NCBI RefSeq assembly: GCF_020283565.1
Contig: NC_060062.1
Location: 26,534,251 to 26,598,250 of the forward strand
Direction: 5' to 3'
Source of the DNA: Trifolium pratense
Taxonomy: Eukaryota; Streptophyta; Magnoliopsida; Fabales; Fabaceae
DNA: 64,000 nt
Shown here: positions 10,086 to 21,167 of the stretch, piece after piece
How positions within the stretch are numbered: position 1 is the stretch's first letter
How the letters are laid out: each line of letters starts with the position of its first letter
Made by a program: the position numbers and the translations under genes
Notes under the pieces: generated by a model
Seen by the model: the letters and a program-made list of their open reading frames with translations, nothing else
Told to the model about the DNA's origin: nothing
Database searches by the model: none

Positions 10086-11945
10086 AAGGACTAAATATAT
10101 TTTTCGTTTCTATAAAAAAAAAAAAAAAACATGTTTTCATCCCTGATTTTTTTTTAGTTCCCGACATTATTTTGATGGTTAATTGACTACTAGCTTGCCA
10201 TCTCCATCTTGCAAAACAAATAAAAAAACTTGCAAAAAAAAAATCATTAAAATTATTTTTTCAGTTTGTGTTTAAATTAAAATTTAAGGTTGTTGTGGGC
10301 AGTTTTCATAAATATGGCATATGTGGTAATTGTGTAAATAATATAAGTTAATATTATATTATTAAAACCTGTTTCACCTGCAATGGCAGGTTAAAAAGGC
10401 CTTTCCCATGGTGGGAGACCTACCTCCCTTTCCCATGGTAGCCAGCGCCAGTCTATAATATTGCATTTTATTTTACCAAACATAATACTGCATTTTTTAT
10501 TAAAGCCAAGTAGAATATAAAACAAGGACCAAGAGTCTTGCCATGTTAACAGGCTCTTAAGATGATCACAATGAAGAATACTAAAGATTAAAAGATGATT
10601 AAAAGACAAAACGACCCTTTGAAAATAGAAAAAGTAATGGGTTGAAATATGAAATATTGAGGGTAAACTGAAGAATTCTTAAAAATGTATTCAGTTGTAT
10701 TATACGAAAAATGATTTCTAGACTTGATTAATTATAGAAAATTGGTTTTGATAGTATTTTGTTTTACTCTGAATTAAGAGGATAACAAATAGAACCCAAT
10801 GTAAATCATTTTTAAGGGAAAAATCCATTTGAGATTAAGATTCAAACCAAAATGATGGATAGATAAAAAGATGTTCACTCATTGTCTTAAAAAAGAAAAC
10901 TATTCTATTCAGAGTTACAAAAAGATCAAAAAATTAACTTCCATAATGTATCTGCCTTCTAGTCACGGGTTCAAAACATCTGCAAATATAACCAAAATGC
11001 AAAAAATAAGCATGTAATTACACGGTAAATAAATTAGAATAAGAGGATGATAATATTATCATCATACAATTTTGGTTATTCTCAAGTGCACTAACCAACA
11101 TAAAATGGTAAATTCTACCAAAAATTCACTTGGCTATTAATGTTTGCAGAACTATTCACAGTAGAAATGCATTTTTTAAAAGCCAAGAATATCAACAACA
11201 AAAAAACAAGGAGGGTTGCTTAGATAACCAGGTACCAATTATACAATCATCAAGATCAAACAAGTAAACAACAAAACCAAACTAAACTCTTTTACCAAAA
11301 CTAGTGTCTAAGCCAATAACAAACAGAACCTCTACCTTACTATGCACAAAAGAAATGAAATTAAAACATTTAGAAAAAGGATTCAGGAAAAAGGGAAATT
11401 ATAAAAGGAAAATTAAAAGATCGGCTTATTTCTTTTCCAAGAAAGACATTAAAAGATCGTCTTATTTCTTTTCCAAGAAAGACATTAAAAGATCAATTAA
11501 GATGAGTACAGAAGTAGGATGGATAGAATACATAGCCTAAAAAATGCCACTTAAAGGAGTACTGTTTTCACCCAAAAGAGAGGCCAACAATAAAACACAA
11601 TATTATGATCAATGCAACATAACCTCTAAAATACATCATCAGAATAGTACAATGGAAAGACTAGCTAATATGAGTAAGATCTATGGATAAAAATCCAGAA
11701 TGTACAAGCCAATATAAGAGAAGAACCAGAAATTGGGAACTTAGGAATTCAAGTCATTTCAGTACTTAATATCTAACATAACATAAAACGTTTAATTATT
11801 CGGCTTGCTTACAGTTCAAACACAAATGGCCAAAAAATTAATAAATTATACAGTTATTAATCTAAGATATCAGTTTTTAAAGAAGCATATTAATGCAACA
11901 TGTAATGTATATTGAGAATAAACAAGCATCAATAAAATGGCAAAT
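10086..11945. other. intergenic / RPL35a 3' flank, copy A
   Basis: From about 10456 onward the sequence matches copy B (40940 and after). It contains a 36-bp direct repeat (about 11418-11490, unit with CTTATTTCTTTTCCAAGAAA). No convincing coding sequence; open frames here exist only because of the repeat. Confidence 0.6.
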
Positions 11946-13074
11946 TTACCTTGGATACATAAATACTCTAACCCTGGCTCCCTGCACAAACACAATACAA
12001 AAAACATTCAGCAACCATAAAATAAAAGTTGGAGGAAACGAAAAACCATTTCAATGTCAAAGTTGGAGGAAACGAAAAAACCATTTCAATGTCCTAAAAA
12101 TTACCATTGCTTTTGGTGGCAGATTTGATGTGAACTTTGGACGGAGTATTCCACTGTTACCATGAGGCCTAGTAACCTTTCCCCAAATGCATCGATAGTG
12201 GCTATCGTCCTTCTTTACCTTGGCCTTGTAAACGTACGCCACACGCTTCCCAGCATACCAAGCAACCTCTTCCTTGGTGTTTACTCCCTCTATCTGGACA
12301 AGAGAGGTGTTTGGGTATTGATTTGACTTGGACCTAAAACAACATTACCAAAACTTAGCACAAACAACAAAGTCCAACCACCCAAATCAATATCAAAATC
12401 CAGTGCTGTTTGGATAAACAGCTTTTTTGCAGCTTATATCATAAGCACTTATCATGATAAACACTTATCATGATAAGCACTTATGAATAAGCTTACATAA
12501 GCTTTTTCTATAGCAACAAACAATAAAATTAAATTGTTTTTACATTAGTTATATATGTTGTTTTCATAAGCTATCTCAGATAACTTGTGAAAATAAGCTG
12601 AAAATGTCCTAAGCTCCTAAGCTGTTTTTATAAGTTTTCTCAAGCAATCTCACATGCAGTCATGCCAATAGATGAGATCAAATAAGCCGATCCGAACAGA
12701 CCTTATATCGAAATATACATATCTAATAATTATATAATATCTCAAACCCAATTTAGATGCTTGATTCTTTAGAAAACCTTAAAAACTAAAACAAATACCA
12801 CAAACATGAACAAAATATAACTGACAAAAAAAATCAATGTAGAAAAAAAAATACCTCTTGTATCCAAGAACATTACCCCTGACATAAAGCCTGATTAAAC
12901 ACAAGATCAAAATAACAACATTAGCAAACATTCTTAAAAAAATCACCCATAAAATTCATTAATTCTGATTAATACTGCATAATGTGTTGTTAATAATGAA
13001 ACCCTAATGCTTATCAAAGAAGGGTAAGATGAGAAACCTAGTGCGTTCTCCTTGTCTTCCTTTAATTTAACCAT
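11946..13074 (-). pseudogene. RPL35A: 60S ribosomal protein L35a (eL33), copy A, frameshifted
   Basis: Exons on the minus strand: 13074-13038, 12890-12855, 12333-12105 and 11981-11946. Exons 2 and 3 encode the conserved [34 protein letters not shown] and [13 protein letters not shown]. Exon 1 has a 5-bp duplication (TTTAA) just after the start, which throws every later exon out of frame. The last exon lost 11 bp, so the normal end YPSNI becomes YPR. Intron 3 carries a small tandem duplication (12030-12095). Both lesions are absent from copy B (43073-44135), which has the standard 112 residues. Copy A therefore very probably makes no ribosomal protein, although its promoter motifs remain and it may be transcribed. 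Confidence 0.85.
12405..12702. mobile_element. MITE in RPL35a intron 2, copy A
   Basis: Ends GCTGTTTGGATAA and GATCCGAACAGACC form an imperfect inverted repeat. The interior is rich in ATAAGCTTAT-like palindromes. The same element occupies the same intron in copy B, so insertion preceded duplication. Confidence 0.65.
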
Positions 13075-13146
13075 TTTTGGTACCTGCGGCGATGTTCTCG
13101 GCGGTTGCAGGGTTCTTATAGACGATAGATCGAACGGAGTTGGGTC

Positions 13147-13188
13147 AGTTAGGGTTTTTTTTCTGTTAGCCCAATGAATTAATTGGGC
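13147..13188 (-). promoter_or_regulatory. telo-box and GGCCCA-type motifs upstream of RPL35a copy A
   Basis: TTAGGGTTT (a telo-box, AAACCCTAA on the gene strand) lies about 80 bp upstream of the start. It is followed by GCCCAAT and ATTGGGC in inverted arrangement. Telo-box plus TGGGC (site II) is the usual promoter signature of plant ribosomal-protein genes. Confidence 0.65.
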
Positions 13189-13638
13189 TTTACTTTTTTT
13201 TTTTTTTGAATCATAATTGGGCTTCTAGATTTAATATTTTTCTAAAATAATTTTTAATAAACACTATAGAAATGAGCCACTTTGTCTTTAAATTTTGATT
13301 CAATTGATAGTATCAATAATATTAGGTTGAACGTTTTCAACTAGATTTGAATTTGGAATCTCAGTTTAGTGTGTGAATTTTAAACAAGTGGTCATGGGTT
13401 TTGTGGGTTACATGTGCCTCATTGAAATTAGGTGATTAATTTGGTTGATTTGGAAAATTCAAAATAACTATCATTTTTAAAATATAGAGCTTAATATCGA
13501 TGTGGTCGTATATTAGATGAAGATTCATATTTGGTGGTGGATTAAAGTTAATGTGAAAGGTTTGATTATAATTTAAATTTGTGGTGAACCAAGCGAACGG
13601 AGTGTAGCATAGTTCGCGAGAAGCTAGTCAGCTGGAAT

Positions 13639-13818
13639 CTATGAAGCACAGACACAGACATGAACACTTGAACGACACGGACATTGACACGCCGACGCCG
13701 GTAAAAATTTGGAAAAATAAAATAATTTAGTGTAATCGTAAGTGTCAGTGTCGGTGTCAGACACCGACACATGTCCAACATGAACACGCCTAATCTAAGG
13801 AGTGTCGGTGCTTCCTAG
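13639..13818. mobile_element. 180-bp hAT-like MITE
   Basis: Inverted ends CTATGAAGCACAGACAC and GTGTCGGTGCTTCCTAG. An 8-bp target duplication GCTGGAAT lies at 13631-13638 and 13819-13826. Copy B has the empty site near 46980, so it inserted after the duplication. Confidence 0.9.
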
Positions 13819-14737
13819 GCTGGAATAGCGGCCTTTCCGCTGCTAGGTCTTTCACCCCACGCCAATTCGTTGAAGTGTTTTGGGTAAGGGTGTCAAAAAA
13901 ATCCATTTATCCATTATCCATTATCCATCCAATCCATTCACTAATGGATCCATCCAATCCATCCATTAGTAAAAAAATTGGTTAATGGATTGGATCAAAT
14001 CCATCCATTTAGTTAATGGCCATCCACCTTAATTTTAAAATTCAATGGATCATTAATTATATTAATTTTAAATCCAATGGATTGCCATTTTTTTAAAATA
14101 AAATAAAACAAACAATTCAAAAATAAAATATAAATAAATAAAAAGTTTAAATTGTTAATAATTTTTAGGGATGGATCATTACCAATAAAAAGTACATTAA
14201 ATTTATATAAAAATAAAACATAAATAATTTATTGTCAAAATGTATAAAAAGGTTGGAATCAAACCAATAAAAACTTAAGAAAAACTGTTTTAAAAAAAAA
14301 TTGAAAAAACTTGGGATAATGTATAAAAAAACTGGGTTTCGCCGCTGTGAGCCGCCGACCGACGGAGGTCGGTCGTTGACCCGGCAGTTGACCGGCCACC
14401 CATCACCACCTATTTTATTCATTATTAGATTATTTATGAAAAATATTACTATTTAAATTATGTTCGAGCCTTTGGGGAAAGTAAGAAAAATCTGTTTGGG
14501 CTCACTATGTTTGGGCTTAGGTAAGAAATGTATTTGGGTTCATTACAAATCAATTCATAAATAAAAGAAAAATTATGTTTTTAAAATAATATATATAGTT
14601 TTTAAAAATTACATTTTCTCTATCAAAGAATAAAAATTACATTTTCCAATCATTTTTAAAAATATTTCAATTTTCCATCAAAAAAATATATTTTAATTAA
14701 AAATTACAAATTTCAATCATTAGTTTTTTTTTGGGTA

Positions 14738-16170
14738 TGAAAACCTGATCACCAATATTACTTCCTGAAATAATTTTTCCTTCTAGAGCACGTTTTCTCA
14801 ATCTCGTAATAATAAGTCTTGTTCCATTGCATAATCCTAATTTTTGATTCAAATTCCTTAATAGCATAACTGGAACTCCAACTTTAAATCTCAACTTGTG
14901 ATTTGGAAGTTCCGACGTAGAAATCGTGTTCAAAAATTCGGGAGTATGAATATCATCCACTGTTTGACCGTCTACATTTTGTGTGAGTGGAGTATCATAA
15001 CTCAAATATGTTTTTTCTTCACCAGGAATTAAATCCAACATATAATCATTTATTGTGTCGACTATTGAACTTCTAGGAGCTAGTATAGCTCTATTTTGGA
15101 AATACGTTATATCTTTCATGTTTTGTAAAAGTTGGGGATATGTGCTTTCAACGATAGAAGCAAGAGGATCACCTGAATTTGGAATCAATAAATCTGATGG
15201 AATGTCAAGTTCTAAATCATCGTCATTGTCATCTCCAATTTCTCCATCGCCAACACTCAAAACCCATTCAAAAAACAATCTTCTTTGTTCAACGTCTGCA
15301 CTCGAAGCACCACCGAGAAGCCTCATATTTTTACTCAATGTTAAAACTTCACAAAAATTCCAAAGAATTGAAGAATTAATAGTAGCATGAACAACTTTTG
15401 GCCTTGTACCTTTGGATATTACTGGTAGAATTTGTCTAAAATCTCCGCCAAAAACAACAATTTTTCCATCGAAGGGAATGTGTTTATTTTTTCATCAACA
15501 GACTTGAGAATATCTTTTAAAGTTCGATCAACAACTTCGAAACAGTGTTTGTGCATCATTGGTGTTTCATCTCATATAATGAGCTTTGCTTTTTGTATTA
15601 ATAGTGTCAAAGGGTTTTTATGAACTATGGTACATGTTGAAAACTCCTCAACATTTAGAGGAATACAAAACCTTGAATGTGTTGTTCTACTGCCAGGTAT
15701 AAGCAATGCAGTGATCCCACTTGAGGCAATTGTTAAAACTATCTCACCTTTTGAGCGTAATGCGGCTGACATATGGCCCTCTAGATAAATGTCTTCTCGT
15801 ACCTCCATAACCATAAAGAAAAAACACACCAGGTTTGTTTTTGTTAACTCTTGTCATGATTGTGTCATATACTTTACGTTGCTCTGAAGTCATAGTTGAC
15901 ATCAATCTAACATGTTCCTCAGCAAATGATTGTTTGTTATAATTCAATTCGTCGTGTATTAAACTATTTTGTATATCAGGAACTAATTAATGATGTGTCT
16001 GCTATAGGCATTGGAGGATAATCTTTTAAACTCTTCCGACAACTACGTAACATCATCTCAATATTTGCTAGTGCATATTTTATCAATTGATCATCGGTTA
16101 ATATTAAATCTGCAATGTTAAAATCAAAATAATGAATGTGATTAGTGACATGACTATGATTGTATTGCAA
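14738..16170 (-). pseudogene. Helitron RepHel helicase (Pif1-like) fragment, decayed
   Basis: Minus-strand reading gives, in order, LTDDQLIKYAL...PPMP (16170-15976), SEQRKVYDTIM and FFLYGYGGT (Walker A region, GKT lost to a frame change), ALRSKGEIVLTIASSGITA, KLII-stop-DETPMMH (a Walker B-like DE after a stop), a frameshifted FRQILPV region, then SKNMRLL to VPVMLLRNLNQ and GDQVFIP. This is the order of Pif1-family helicase motifs in Helitron Rep/helicase proteins. At least one stop and several frame changes destroy it. The last codons (from 14737 down) are hAT sequence. No Rep domain is seen. Immobile remnant inside the hAT element. Confidence 0.85.
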
Positions 16171-17190
16171 AAAAAAAAAATTGATTTAGCAGAATTAGGT
16201 TTGATAGATTTGATTTTGATTAAAACTGAGTTAAACAAAATTGAGATAACTCAACGGAACACTTTAAAAATGTTTTCCGGTAAGACCATTAACACACGAG
16301 AACACTTTGCAAATGTTTTCCGGTAATGTACTCAACCATGGCTAAACCGCATAATTTTTTTAACTTAAAATCCAAAACAGACATGGTAAAGAGTGGAGAA
16401 CTAAGAATTTTTTGAATTAAATAGTTTCTTTGTATATTATTAATTGAAATCACTGATTCATGAATTGAATAGCATCATGTGCAATACCAACAAATTAAGG
16501 ACAAATTTTGCGGAATAATCAACATAACCAATTAACCCACCACCGTAAACTAGTTGCGCCTTTGTGAATATTTGCCGCCGTTACAGAGTTGTGTGATCGT
16601 CGTAGCTACGTTTTCTTCGCCGCATCTGCAAATAAATTCCTCTCTTCAACACTTGCACAATGAATCAAACTCTACAAAAATCCACAAAATCAAAATAAAA
16701 ATAGAGTTCAAATTGAAACTAAAACTAAAATTGAAATTCTGAAAATGAATTTTAATTTTACTACCTTAGCGAGTCAGTAGAATTGGTGGCTAATTTATGT
16801 GTATTACCGTTGTGATCGAAATCGTCCTGCTATTAGCATTAAAGCAGTTACAGCGGTTACAACCGCATCTAAGAGGTCGTTGAGGCTCTAGTGTTAACTG
16901 GAACACTTTAATACAAACAGGAACAATTTTTTCCGGTAAAAACGAGAACATTCCATTTTTTTTCATACCAGAACACTTTTGAAAAAGTGTTCGGGTAAAC
17001 ATTCATAGTTTTAACTTTTTACCTACCGGAGTGTTCCGGTAACTTTAATATACCTGAAAAGATAAAATTTACCGGAAAAGTTATAAAACGACAAAATAAA
17101 AAATATTAAAATATACTAATATTTGATAAGGGTAGAATGAGTATTTAAAAAATATGTTGGGGTAGATGGAAGATTGTTGGGGTAGAAAAA
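16171..17190. other. nested insert remainder with GGAACACTTT/CCGGTAA repeats
   Basis: Several short motifs such as GAACACTTT and TTTTCCGGTAA recur in both orientations (16250-16330, 16890-17090). Probably Helitron or other transposon flank. No gene recognised. Confidence 0.4.
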
Positions 17191-17293
17191 AAAATTCGTT
17201 TTAATAGATTGTTAATGGATTAATGGATCACTTTGATCCATCCATTAGCAATTCAATCCAAATCCATCCAATCCATCCATTTTGACACCCCTA

Positions 17294-18576
17294 ATTTTGG
17301 GTAATTAAATTGTTACTTATATGGTTATTAAGCATTGGAATTGTTAGTCTGTCGTACTCAATTTTTACAACTTCTACAAATTGTTTGTATATTGATTCAT
17401 TCACCCGTAACAATGGGATCATGATTTCATGTTGTATGAAAATGATACGGTTAGCTTAACCGTCAATTTAAAATCGAACGTTTCAAATTATAATGAAAAA
17501 AATCAACCTTAAACAATTTATGATTATGATCGGACGGACAAAAACAGTAACTACGTCAAGCAGTTACTATGAAACTATAGCGGAATAGAATTTATTTGAA
17601 AATAGTTGGTGACTAAATTAAACTTCGTTTTGTTTTGGGGTTACCATGTTACAAGTACGTTGTTTCTATCGTTGAAGTGGTAACTAATTTTTATTTGAGA
17701 ACTTGTGAGACACGTATATTTGTAAATCTATCGAGTTTGTGATTCTTCTAAACATTTTGTTATTTAAATGAAACATTTTTTTTGTTAACCCTCCTGTACT
17801 TAGGGGAAGGGATTCTAGACAGTAATTTTGAGTTCGACCGTGAGGTAAGTAAAGTCTCTAGAAATCAAATTCGGGTGTGAATCGCACGAGAAGTTTGTTA
17901 TTGACTAGTACACGATAATTCTCCTGCAATTATCATATGAATTACACGAGAATTTTGTTTGATTGTTATGTGAATTACACAAGAATTTTGTTTGACCATA
18001 AATTACACGAGAATGTTGCAAAGTAATCATTACTAATTATTAATTGAAAAACAAAAACCTCGAGTCAAAATTTTGTACCTTTCCATAGTATCGATGTTAC
18101 TCGTGAACAACTGTTACTTGATTCATCTAAACTTTTAATTTATTTATTTTAAAAAAAAAGCTATTACCTAATATGTAATATATTTTTTTTGAAAAAATTA
18201 ACTAAGAAATATTTTATTTCTTTTTAATGAAAAGAAAACCTGTGGACTCTTGATCAGTTATAAAAGAATCATATTTACCATAAAAAGCTGGCTATAGGCT
18301 ATAGCACACAAACTAAAAGCATGAGAAACGTAGAGATTTTATAGCCTAATATTCCGCTATCATGAAATATAGATAAACCATTTAACTATACAAAAGCCTC
18401 ACCAAACACAAAAACAAGAAAATCCAAAGTCCCTCTAATTAACTTCATCCACTTAAACCTTATGGTTAAATTTTTTGTTCCTCATTACCTCTCTCACTCT
18501 TCTTCATTCATTCTTCGCCTTAATTCAATTCTCTCTAATAATTTTAATATATCTCAATTAATAATTCAAGTTGTTC
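17294..18576. other. upstream region of O-fucosyltransferase exon 1, copy A
   Basis: Matches 48081-49681 apart from a MITE present only there. It contains short repeats of AATTACACGAGAATTTTGTT (17930-18020). No coding sequence. The last 100 bp is a CT-rich leader. Confidence 0.6.
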
Positions 18577-18858
18577 ATGGCACATTTGAGGGGTCTATTA
18601 GATGGAGTTGAAGAACATTATGGATTAATGTCTTTTGCTACCAAAGACATTTTTCATATAGGAGTACGACGTAAAATAAGATTTTGGCAAAGGAAGTTCA
18701 AGAGAAGATATTTATTTGGGGGATTAGTGGTTCTTATTTTTATATGTGTGCTTAACAAGTTTATATTGTTGAACATGTTTTTTTGTCAGCTAGATTTGCA
18801 TCCTATAAATCATTCAAACGTTGTGGAAGATCATGAACCTTCACTATATAATTTGTCG
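18577..18858 (+). pseudogene. O-fucosyltransferase-family gene, exon 1 only (copy A)
   Basis: Encodes [18 protein letters not shown] followed by a basic stretch and a single membrane segment ([13 protein letters not shown]...). It matches exon 1 of the intact gene at 49682 and ends at the same donor (TCG/GTAAAT). Sequence similar to copy B intron 1 continues to the retrotransposon at 19432, then for about 45 bp after it (32642-32685). Exons 2-8 are missing, so this is a truncated duplicate whose breakpoint lies in intron 1. The two exon-1 copies differ by a few residues, including a 2-codon insertion here. Confidence 0.85.
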
Positions 18859-19649
18859 GTAAATGAAAAATTTATTCATCACAATTTGCATCATTACCAT
18901 ACATTGTTGATTACTCACTCATATTTGCATAAATAAATATATTTGTCTCAAAATCATTATGTGCATTACTCTCGAGTAGTTACTATACTTTTGTTTCTTA
19001 AGTACCAAATACTCTAAGTAGTTGATAATCAAATTACGTGCAGGACTTTAATATATTTCTTGTAATGATCTATAAGCATTGAAATGACTCCGACTCTCCT
19101 CAAAAGTGATAACATCAACTTACAACCATCTAAATATGTTCGATGATACCTTTTTGGTAAAAACAAAATTAATCAAGAGACGGTTGATGTTCTCATCTCC
19201 CTAAAACACAAGGCACAAACTAAATCGTGCGGGTTATCAATAATTCCTTTGTTGGCCAAAGCTCATATAATTGGGAGTTTAGCTAAAAACAACCGCCAAC
19301 TAAACATACTCACCTTAGATGGAGTATCCTACAACAACTTCATTTTTGCCTCTAATGCGGCTTCTCCAGTTGAAAGCGGTTCTATCCATAAGCACCCCCA
19401 AATGCCATCCATCGACAGCTCAATAACCCATTGATAACACTGAAAAATATAGTATTTATTTTATAATATTAGTTTAATATTTTACGACTTTCTTTGCATT
19501 TTAGTAGTATTATTATCATTTTTTATTGTGTATTACAGGTATTTCCGGAACTTCTCGAAATAAAAAAGGTCACAAAATTAATGTCAAAGTGGATAAAAAA
19601 GACATTGGATCAGATGGAAGAGAAGCCCAAAAGAAGTTGGACGAGCAAG

Positions 19650-19840
19650 CCAAGCCCACATGCACTTGGCATGTGCCAAGCACATGTGGACCACACAACA
19701 ACACATGGCGTTGGCCATGCTTGTGGCACTCGCCACACACATAAAACATGGCGCCGGCCATGTGCCTTGTGGCACCCGCCACAGGCTTTGCACACATGGC
19801 GCCCGCCATGTGCTTTGAAGTACCCGCCACGCAGTGTTTC
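19650..19840. repeat. cluster of CATGGC/GCCATG palindromic motifs in U3
   Basis: Dense short inverted repeats: TTGGCATGTGCCAA, ATGGCGTTGGCCAT, ATGGCGCCGGCCAT, ATGGCGCCCGCCAT, and GTGGCACCCGCCAC variants. They lie 160-350 bp ahead of the TATA box. The same motif type recurs at 28421-28495. GC content is far above the rest of the LTR. Confidence 0.85.
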
Positions 19841-19999
19841 CTTCCTATTTTCACGGGCACGTTTCACATGGATTTATCCTCAACTCAACTGCTCCTCAGA
19901 TTTCGGCGTTACTCAGATTTCGGTGGAAGCAACTAAGATATGCACGTTTCTTGTAACGGAACAACGGATTCGAAGGAGATATTTGTATCTCATAAAGAC

Positions 20000-20008
20000 T
20001 ATAAATAG
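20000..20008 (+). promoter_or_regulatory. LTR TATA box
   Basis: TATAAATAG, the only strong TATA box in the LTR; transcription would start about 30 bp downstream, near the CACCAGTCAGTG sequence. The identical box in the 3' LTR is at 31498-31506. Confidence 0.75.
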
Positions 20009-21078
20009 AGAACACCAGTCAGTGTTTTACACACATCATTCTACGCAGACTTAAGAGAAAAATTCAGTTTAAATTTCAGTTGTTAAGTAGTCTTAGTTTA
20101 CGGAGCAAGGTGTAGTATTTGTAAGTTTTAATAACAGTACTTTTATTTTATTCAGTCTCAGTATTATTATATTCCAGTTTGATATTCATATGCTCTGTTT
20201 GATTTAAAGTTACTCTGTTTAAATGTTTTGTTCAACTAGGAATTATTTAATCAGTATCATGTCAAATAAAATCATGCGTAGCTAAATCTATTTAACTGGA
20301 ATGTAAAGCAGGAAGCTAATCTGGATTTGGTAATTAATCCGTGACTCACGTTTTTAATCTAGTTTTCTGTTCAGTTTTTAATAGTTAAAATTAAAGATTT
20401 TGCACGAGAGTGAAAATTAACTAAGGTATAAATTAATAGCGCGACAATGTGAGATTTATACCGGATAGTAAAAACTGAACATTAATTTTAAATACCGCGA
20501 CAGCTCTTTAAAATTAATTAAACTATATTAGTTTTCAAAAAGTATTTTATAAATAAATGTGAGAGCGAGAGTGAAGCATTCATTTATATAATATAGTATT
20601 AGTTCAATAGCGCGACGGCGTGAGACTATGTTTTTAAACTAATGTCGTTTTGAGAAAACTAGATCTTTTTAATTAAATTGAATTGATTTTCAAAAAGTAT
20701 TTTTTATAAGTAAGTGCGAGAGCGAAAGTGAAACATTTATTTTATAACTATACGATATTACTCAATAGCGCGAGAGTGTGAGACGCGTATCTTTTAATCA
20801 ATTTCAGTTTATTAAAAAGGTAACATTATTTCAATACACAGTTTAATTACCGAATCCATTGAAGCAACTTAATTTACATTCCGGTTAGCTTAATAATATT
20901 TTATTCAACACAGTTAATTTAATTATCTAAAACGCCTCCTTTAATTAATATCTAGCCTTAGCCTTACGATATATTAAAAACATAAGCGAAATATTAACAA
21001 ATAGTCCCTGTGGGATCGATAATCTTTTATAACTACACGATATACCTGTGCACTTGCAGAGTTTTCGCATCAAGTTTT

Positions 21079-21096
21079 TGGCGCCGTTGCCGGGGA
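21079..21096 (+). other. primer-binding site (tRNA-Asp type)
   Basis: TGGCGCCGTTGCCGGGGA, six bases after the LTR end. It is complementary to the 3' end of plant tRNA-Asp as remembered for Athila-type elements. Confidence 0.8.
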
Positions 21097-21167
21097 CTAA
21101 TTTAGTCAATTTTCGCTACTTAGTTTTTAATCTGTAACGATTAAGGCAACCGTTTCACTTAGGTTGT

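Larger units (their letters stand above)
13885..17293. mobile_element. hAT-type element, copy A, with nested Helitron piece
   Basis: Ends TAAGGGTGTCAAAA and TTTTGACACCCCTA are inverted repeats, with subterminal CCATCCAATCCATT-type repeats. The 8-bp target duplication GTTTTGGG/ATTTTGGG lies at 13877-13884 and 17294-17301. The same insertion in copy B is 1,039 bp; this one is 3,409 bp because Helitron-derived sequence (about 14738-17190) lies inside. No hAT transposase is present. Confidence 0.85.
4705..19431 (+). repeat. segmental duplication, copy A
   Basis: This stretch is colinear and same-strand with 37380-50690: GH17 gene, RPL35a, hAT element and first exon of the O-fucosyltransferase gene, including much intergenic sequence. 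Copy A continues for about 45 bp after the LTR retrotransposon (32642-32685) before similarity ends. Differences: a 3-kb block (about 7405-10455) occurs only here, and a Helitron helicase piece is nested in the hAT element. Confidence 0.93.
19432..21072 (+). repeat. 5' LTR (1,641 bp)
   Basis: Starts TGATAACACTG and ends GTTTTCGCATCA. By eye it differs from the 3' LTR by about five substitutions, a ~76-bp absence after GGAGCAAGGTGT and a short indel near the end. U3 carries a GC-rich palindrome cluster (about 19650-19840). R/U5 carries repeated GCGCGA...GTGAGA motifs (about 20400-20800). Long open frames on both strands of the LTR are not genes. Confidence 0.95.

Noticed and set aside
11304..11540. 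Open frame with repeated YFFSKKDIKRS
   Set aside because: Caused by the 36-bp direct repeat; not conserved in copy B, where the sequence is replaced.
18859..18936. Extension of O-fucosyltransferase exon 1 to its in-frame stop
   Set aside because: A good donor (GTAAAT) is used by the intact copy B gene to stay in frame; the extension is intron.
19494..20054. Long open frames on both strands within the LTR (repeated at 30992-31552)
   Set aside because: They lie in U3/R of the LTR, are identical in both LTRs, occur on both strands in the GC-rich palindrome cluster and show no protein domain.
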